A DNA stretch of 64,000 nucleotides, taken from positions 509,708 through 573,707 of the forward strand of contig JAVSML010000029.1 in the NCBI GenBank assembly GCA_038503035.1, written 5' to 3'. Made by a program: the position numbers and the translations under genes. The number at the start of each line of letters is the position of its first letter. The first letter of the stretch is position 1. Origin of the DNA: Crocodylus rhombifer. Lineage: Eukaryota; Chordata; Crocodylia; Crocodylidae. This document shows positions 58,501-64,000 of this stretch, piece by piece. The notes below the pieces were generated by a model. The model ran no database searches. It saw only the letters and a program-made list of their open reading frames with translations, and was not told where the DNA came from.

Positions 58501-59757
58501 CCTGACCTTTTACACTCTCCCCCCACCCTGTTCCTCCCTTCCCCTCCTTTTCTACCCTTTGTCTTCCTAATTTCCACCCATTTACTTTTTCACAGACCTT
58601 TTCTACCTTGAAGAACTACTATAGCAGAGTCTCTCTTACTTTTTCCCCCCTCGCTCTCTCTCCCCCCTTCCCTTTTCTACCTTTTGTTTTCCTAATTTCT
58701 ACTGATTCACATTCTCCCCGACATCCTGTCACATTTTTACCTTCTTTCATTCCTTGGAGATCTCAGAACAGCAAAGGCTCCCTGTGTCTGAAGAAGAGTG
58801 ATTTAAAAACCTGAAAACTTGCAAAGGTGTTTAAATCACCTTGCAAAGAATGTTTTCCAACTACTCAGCTGGCCTAAAAAAAGATATCACATCTACCCCA
58901 AGAACCTGAACTGAAACTGCCAGTTGCTCATTACAGGTGGAATGTTTACATTAAGGCGCTGCTCATTTAAGCTGCTGAGCAATAAAATAAAATCCCATTT
59001 CTCCCTCCTGGCTGAACTCCCACCTCCAAAAGAGATTTGGAAGAAGTAGCTCCCACATGATACCAAGCAGAACTCCTGGCAGGCTGCCATTTGTGCTGTT
59101 GTATTCAAGAAGCCTACTCCTACTCCCAACTGTTAACATATGGAAGTGAAGTAGTCTCTAGGAAAAAAGACCTATAACGTTCCTGTTGAAAGATTTCATC
59201 CTATGTTGGTGCTTACCCATATGGACATGCAGCATATTTTTACTTGCCAACTCTGTATCTTGTTGTACAGTGGGCCTATACAGCTTATTTTGTCTGCACA
59301 TAGAATCAATGGAATGAACTCCAGCTTCCAAGTCTTATGGCACCATTATACATTCTCGAGAAGTTCTCAGTTCTCAGGAAGTGATTTCTTATTCCTGGAC
59401 ATAACCAGAAATAAGCGTGTAGGGTGTTGATTTATTTACTTTTTTTATTAGCAGTGGATAATAGTCTTGAGGAAGCTACCCTTTCACATGTACCTCCTAC
59501 ATGTGTGAGGCCTCTCCCAACTATATAATGGGGATTTGAAATCAATAATCCAAAGGAAGTTCATAATCTAGGCCCAAGCTCCTTATGTAAAACAGCCATT
59601 GAGTTCCATACTTATTTAGACCAGCTGAGTATCTACCCTGTAATATCCCCTAAGTTTTTGTAACTCAGCATCTTCTCCATCACACATACTACTGCAAGAA
59701 ATCTCTCTAGTACATCCCTCAGCCTTTAATGCTGTTGTGTAGGGATAGAATTATCCC

Positions 59758-60145
59758 ACTCTATGGCTATGGTACAACTGCACCCAGCATCTTATGTTCA
59801 GTTCTGGGAAGGTCACTACTAGAAAAATAGTGGCAAAATGAAAGGACCTGAGGGGAAAAGTGTAAAAATGACCTAAAATCTAGAATAATGGACTTTTATG
59901 GGCAGAGAAAATGAATTAAATGGATCTAGCGTGGTGATGCATAATAAAACTCTATATTTGAAAGGTCTAAACCAAAGAGTAGGAAGAAGAATGGCCAGGG
60001 GTAGAATCAAGGGTGCAAAGAGTGTTAATAGCATGAAATGAAGAGAAGGGGGGAAAAAAAAATCAGTTAAAACTTCCTTTAAGACTGTGGAGCAGCTTCC
60101 CAATGGAAGAAGTAGAAATCCTGCTGCTTGGAACATTCAAACCTT
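59758..60145 (+). mobile_element. Old CR1/L2-group LINE fragment
   Basis: The order of 'ttcagttctgggaaggtcac', 'aaaatgacctaaaatctaga', 'tttgaaaggtctaaaccaaa' and 'gactgtggagcagcttccca' fits the C-terminal part of a CR1/L2-type ORF2, heavily mutated. It lies antisense to PPARGC1A, close upstream (in plus coordinates, just before) of exon 7. Confidence 0.45.
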
Positions 60146-60538
60146 GAGTTTGCAAAACACTAACACACACAATCAAGAGCAGTTCCTACACTGGCATGCA
60201 AAAAGACTGGCTGACTTAACTTTTCCATATGGAACATCTATTATTCTATGCTGTGGGATTTGTATTTGAAAGATGATGTCCAGCAATACACAAAGCTAAA
60301 TGGGGATGGAAATGTATGCCTGAGAAATGCTTTCATTCACATTTTTTCAGATATTATGCTCTGCTGTGCAGGTTTGGAATCATACATTTTTAAACATGTT
60401 CATCCCAGGTAACTGGGTAAAACGTCGATGTTAAATTATAGTACAATGCATCTCTCAGAGGCCATGTTAACATCTCACTATACATTTCATATTAAAGTCA
60501 CATGTACAGAAAAATTGCTAATGTTCCACGACTCTCAC

Positions 60539-60612
60539 CTGCAGTTCCAGAGAGTTCCACACTTAAGGTTTGTTCAATAGTCTTGTTCTCAAATGGGGAA
60601 CCCTTGGGATCA
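60539..60612 (-). CDS. PPARGC1A: PPARGC1A exon 7
   Basis: This 74-bp exon encodes 'DPKGSPFENKTIEQTLSVEL' and 'SGTA', in the region between the N-terminal activation domain and the central exon. The canonical acceptor is 'gtcttccag' (AG at 60,614-60,613); the donor is CAG|GTGAGA (GT at 60,538-60,537). Entry is phase 2 (AA from exon 6 plus T makes Asn), exit phase 1. An alternative acceptor 31 nt upstream is described separately. Confidence 0.95.
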
Positions 60613-60643
60613 CTGGAAGACAGGGCACATTTATAAAAACAAG
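60613..60643 (-). promoter_or_regulatory. PPARGC1A: Alternative 31-nt 5' extension of exon 7 (NT-PGC-1alpha stop)
   Basis: A second acceptor, 'ccatttcag' (AG at 60,645-60,644), lies exactly 31 nt upstream of the usual one. If used, exon 6 ending AA joins C-TTG-TTT-TTA-TAA, reading Asn, Leu, Phe, Leu, stop (TAA at 60,633-60,631). In mammals the short isoform NT-PGC-1alpha is reported to arise from a 31-nt inclusion between exons 6 and 7 that adds Leu-Phe-Leu. The match of length, residues and stop is seen directly; use of the site in this animal is inferred. Confidence 0.85.
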
Positions 60644-60720
60644 CTGAAATGGAGTTGCTGTAGCCAAAATGTATTGAAACCCCTTCCCTTGCATAAACTT
60701 TTACACTTCTTAATACTTAC

Positions 60721-60766
60721 TTTGGTGACTCAGGTGTCAAAGGAAGTGATAAACTTGTTGGTTTGG
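60721..60766 (-). CDS. PPARGC1A: PPARGC1A exon 6
   Basis: A 46-bp micro-exon encoding 'KPTSLSLPLTPESP' between split codons. It contains L-T-P-E-S, the first of two phosphodegron-like sites described in mammalian PGC-1alpha; the second, L-T-P-P-T-T-P-P, is in exon 8. The acceptor is 'cgtcttcag' (AG at 60,768-60,767); the donor is AA|GTAAGT (GT at 60,720-60,719). Intron 6 is only 108 bp. The codon split at its 5' end (CC completing Ala) requires an upstream exon ending in G, outside the window. Confidence 0.94.
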
Positions 60767-63700
60767 CTGAAGACGGGAAAAAAAGAAACCAATTATGAAA
60801 TACTTGAAGACTCAGAAAATTTTATTAACATTTTTTGTTTCTATCAGTGCTGGAATTCTACCTGAGCTCAGTAAGGATAAACTCCAGTAGTTTGAGAAAG
60901 TACTTCAATATATCTTGTGGATAAATAACAGTAATATTAATCCTGAGCCCTTGTTACTGGCGTACAACACTCCTTTACATTAATTACTATACCTCTGAAA
61001 CATGACATAAAGCCTCAACACTAGGATCCTTTAAAAAATAAAACACTTTATGTTAAAAATCAGTGAGGAAATAAACAGAATATTCTGTGGAAGTGTTATT
61101 TCTCTTACATTTAATTTAGACTACAGTTCACGTTTTATTTGGAAATGAGAGCAGCAGAATAACTACAAAGCAACAGAACGTTATGAATATTCAGTTGATT
61201 TTACTTCTACAATATACAATTTTATATACAGCACTGAGAATAGGTCGTTTTTGTGAGGCCAAAACTCAACCAGCTATAATATAATTTTTTTGCAAATTAC
61301 TCTGACAAGCTGCAGACATAATCACAGATGGTTAAAATTGGGGTTTAGCTCCCAGTGCTAAAGTCCTGATGTAAATGAACAAAGAGATGTATACAATGTT
61401 ATTTGTCAGTACACCTCTTCCGTAGTTTTCATTTGTTCAAATTATCCTTTTCCACAGCAAACCAATATCTAAAATATTTTTCAGTCTCCCTTAAATTGTG
61501 AATAAAAATGTTTAAAAACTAAAGATACTGTCATTTCAAAAGTTTAATTTTCAGAGGTGGTGTTGATATTTAACTGTAGAACATGTGCATCAAGAACAAC
61601 TATAGGGTATTTGGTCTACAAATTAATTATTTAAAGCCAACCTTTCCTCTCCAACACTCCTGCACTGCAGATCTTTTATCCAGAATGTCACTATAGTACA
61701 TTTTGTATTCATTCCAAGCATGGCACTCCCATTGACATAAAAAAATTGTATATGCAAATTGATCATATTTTTTAAGCTCTAGAGAATTTCCAAAAAATTA
61801 TTTATTTATTTATTTTAAATTAAACTAATCCTCAGGAGTCTGGCATTGTTTTTTTCTTGTTATGAAAGTTAAAGAAGAAAGATCTGGTACTTTCATGCAC
61901 CTTCTTCAGAAGCCGCAGTCAAAGAAAGGTCGTATGCCTGATCCAGTATAGCTGTCATTATGTACAAACTAAAAAGCGTCTATAAGATGAATAGACTTTA
62001 CTACACATATATGTTCATTAGACAAAAAACTGTGCCTAGTAATACTTGCCCAATTATGAATATCTAACTGTAGCCGTAAAGTGAGCATGGGATGCCAAGA
62101 TTATTTTTAGCTTTAATGGCAATGAGTAGAAACTACACCTCAGAGAAGGGCTGCTACTGAATTTAACATAGTAAAAACTACATGGAGCTTACACTCAACA
62201 TATTTTCTTCTTTGGTAAAAAGCCCTTGAGTTCCACTTGGCTTTTTGAAAGATGAGGTGGAAAAATACAGTGCCATGTACATCTGTGACAGAGATGGGAA
62301 CAGAACTCAGAATAACTCTTGGGCCACCTCCAGACGATATAGTTGTTGCAGGTTAAAAGTGAGCACCCCACAATTTTTTTGTAACATGCCAGTCATTCAG
62401 GCAAGTTATTCCACAATAAAAATGGCAAGCCAGTAACAAAGGTGTCCCACATCTAATATAGAACATCTTTGGGCCTAGTTTCTATCATGGTTTGAAGTGA
62501 ATGTTTGATGCATTAAAACCCCACTGTGCAGCCCAACCCCTCAACTGCACCTAGGGATGCACCAAGCTACCACTGGCACATATGCTGCCAACAGCACATC
62601 ACTCATCCTCAGTTGTACATGGCACCAGGTGATCAACACACATGAAGCCAGCTGCACATCAGCTGTAGCTCTAGGAGCTCCCTGACCCGCAGGATGTGTG
62701 CATGCCATTTTACAGTGCACAACATGAGCAGCTGTGAATTGGGGATCTTCCTGACCCACAGCCACCTGTCCTGTGTCCCTTTAAACTGTTCCTGATCCCC
62801 AGCCCACCCACACATGGGTGATTCCAAGCAGCAGCCCGTGAAGGATTGGAATCTGACAAGTTTTATGATAAATCTGAAAAACTGAGTATTCTGCCGTGCA
62901 TGTGTGGCATGGCAGGACCTGAGAGTTTTGAGATCTGTAATAAAGTTTATCAGAACAAAATTAATGACTGGCTGGGGCCTCAGTTCCATGCTTTGACATT
63001 AATTAGATATTTTCATAGTTAGAATGGTTGGAAGGGACCTGAGCAAATCAAGTCCAACCCCCTGCCATGGGCAGGAAAGAATGGTGGGGTCAAATGTCCC
63101 CACTAGGTGATTATCTAGCCTCTTTTTGAAGACCTCCAGGGTAGGAGCCAGTACCACTTCCCTTGGAAGTTGGTTCCAGATCATAGCTGCCCTGACTACA
63201 AAGTACTGCCTCCTGAAATCTAGCTTGAACCTACTCTCAATCAACTTGTGGCCATTAGTCCTAGTTACTCTGGGTACTGCAACTTGTGGCCATTATTCCG
63301 AGTTACTCTGGGAACAGGGCCTCTCCCATTCCCCGCTGCTCCGCCCTGGTAACTTTTTAGATGGCCACCAGATCCCCTCTCAGCCTTCTCTAGTGGAGGC
63401 TGAACAGTTTCAGGTCCCGTAGCCTCCACTCGTAGGGCCTGCCTTGCTGCCCCCTGACCATACGAGTGGCCCTCTTCTGGACCCTCTCGATGAGAGAGGC
63501 CCTCCTCTGGAGCATGCAAGTGGCCCTCCTCTGGACCACATCTCCCCTGAAGTGTGCCGCCCAGAACCGGATGCAGTACTCCAGCTAGGACCTGGTTTAA
63601 ATCGCAATTTTGCATTTTCCTCCAGGCAAGAGAACTGCAGTGATGGGGCTGGGGAAAAATACCCCATCTGGATGCATTTGTTTTTCAAGCTGAAAGCTCC

Positions 63701-64000
63701 ACACTGCTCTTGTCCTTACATTAAATATGGTCTGCTATTTTAAAGATAAAGGAAGCGATTTGGGGCAATACGTGCCTTAAATTAGATCCTTACATAGGGT
63801 TCCTCAATAAAGATTAGAAGCCTAATTTTTTTCCCTCTGGAAAATACAGGTTTAAGAGCCTAATTCTGCTCACTGATAGCAATGGAAACACATCTGTATA
63901 ATACAGCAAAATTCAGCTAAAAATTACATTGCAGGTGGCTGGAGATTAAATTGCAGAAATTCAAGAAAAAGAATCTGGAAAAGGGAATTAAACGTTTACA
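60767..64000 (-). other. PPARGC1A: PPARGC1A intron 5, partial
   Basis: From the exon 6 acceptor to the right edge I find no further PPARGC1A exon: nothing on the minus strand resembles the preceding coding region. It contains AT-rich DNA, a 'tttatttatttattt' run near 61,800 and a CR1 at 63,013-63,600. Confidence 0.75.
63013..63600 (-). mobile_element. CR1 LINE 3' fragment with internal duplications
   Basis: The tail 'tttcatagttagaatggttg' marks the 3' end at about 63,013. Going up the minus strand are 'FKLDFRRQYFVVRAAMIWN', 'REVVLAPTLEVFKKRLDNHL' and farther 'RVTRNNGHKL'. About 40 bp are repeated in tandem around 63,245-63,315 ('cttgtggccatta' twice), and the 'ggccctcctctgga' block is repeated near 63,500-63,535. 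Same orientation as the gene; the frame is destroyed. Confidence 0.75.

Larger units (their letters stand above)
57190..58908 (+). mobile_element. Penelope-like retroelement with inverted arms, CR1 nested inside
   Basis: A left arm (57,190-57,605) and right arm (58,510-58,908) are inverse copies about 400 bp long; for example 'gatatcttttattagaaaaa' on the left matches 'taaaaaaagatatc' on the right, and 'cacccttcttcaggcatagg' matches 'tgtctgaagaagagtg'. The core between them encodes a broken C-terminal part of a Penelope-type protein. Penelope-like elements carry reverse transcriptase plus a GIY-YIG endonuclease and terminal repeats that can be inverted. RT is missing here. A CR1 sits at 58,036-58,275. 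Confidence 0.65.
49940..60538 (-). other. PPARGC1A: PPARGC1A intron 7, 10.6 kb
   Basis: The intron runs from GT at 60,538-60,537 to AG at 49,941-49,940. It contains the inverted Penelope-arm repeat at 50,255, an old CR1 at 51,560, a CA/CG microsatellite at 54,976, a MITE at 55,887, the Penelope-like element at 57,190 and an old CR1 at 59,758. The 51,740-54,970 stretch has no recognised feature. Confidence 0.8.

Noticed and set aside
60767..64000. PPARGC1A exon 5 within the window
   Set aside because: I looked on the minus strand for the expected glutamine/lysine-rich coding region ending in a split Ala codon. None was found; the remaining frames there belong to the CR1 or are unremarkable.
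1..64000. CRISPR array, prokaryotic operons, rRNA or tRNA genes
   Set aside because: No regularly spaced repeats, no ribosomal or tRNA-like cloverleaf sequence, and a spliced vertebrate gene is present. The window is eukaryotic nuclear DNA.

Overview
The window is vertebrate nuclear DNA. It is AT-rich, dense in CR1 LINE fragments and small DNA-transposon relics, and carries one recognisable host gene on the minus strand: the 3' half of PPARGC1A (PGC-1alpha, a transcriptional coactivator of energy metabolism). The CR1 subfamilies (3' ends with short ATCTATGA / CTATGAAA tails), a Penelope-like element with inverted arms, and a Ty3/gypsy relic suggest a sauropsid, most likely a crocodilian. The species call is inference from remembered repeat families; the PPARGC1A call rests on the protein sequence and exon structure.

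Layout. Positions 1 to about 30,290 are intergenic DNA downstream of PPARGC1A. I see no host gene there. This part holds a dead Ty3/gypsy retrotransposon at the left edge, about ten CR1 pieces on both strands (one with an uninterrupted 512-codon reverse-transcriptase frame at 13,743-15,281), a hAT-type element with a recognisable 8-bp target duplication (11,329-11,832), and several palindromic MITE-like repeats. Positions about 30,290-33,891 are the long 3' UTR, and 33,892-60,766 hold eight coding exons with GT/AG boundaries. In gene order these are exons 6 (60,766-60,721), 7 (60,612-60,539), 8 (49,939-49,027), 9 (48,474-48,370), 10 (48,235-48,115), 11 (38,373-38,252), 12 (37,894-37,743) and 13 (33,995-33,892). 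Phases join perfectly through all eight. Exons 1-5 and the promoter lie beyond the right edge.

The exons encode two likely phosphodegron motifs, the DHDY HCF-binding motif, the arginine/serine-rich region, and the complete C-terminal RNA-recognition motif. Intron 6 is only 108 bp. It keeps a second AG exactly 31 nt upstream of exon 7; using it adds Leu-Phe-Leu and a stop, the reported hallmark of the short NT-PGC-1alpha isoform.

Introns 7 (10.6 kb) and 10 (9.7 kb) have collected mobile DNA: a hAT-type element with a perfect 8-bp target duplication, a Tigger-like MITE, a Penelope-like element with roughly 400-bp inverted arms and a CR1 nested inside it, and ancient 60-90 bp palindromes. I found no prokaryotic-type system, CRISPR array, rRNA or tRNA. 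The most informative points are the conserved isoform switch, the two related hAT copies sharing an internal hairpin, and the nested Penelope/CR1 structure.
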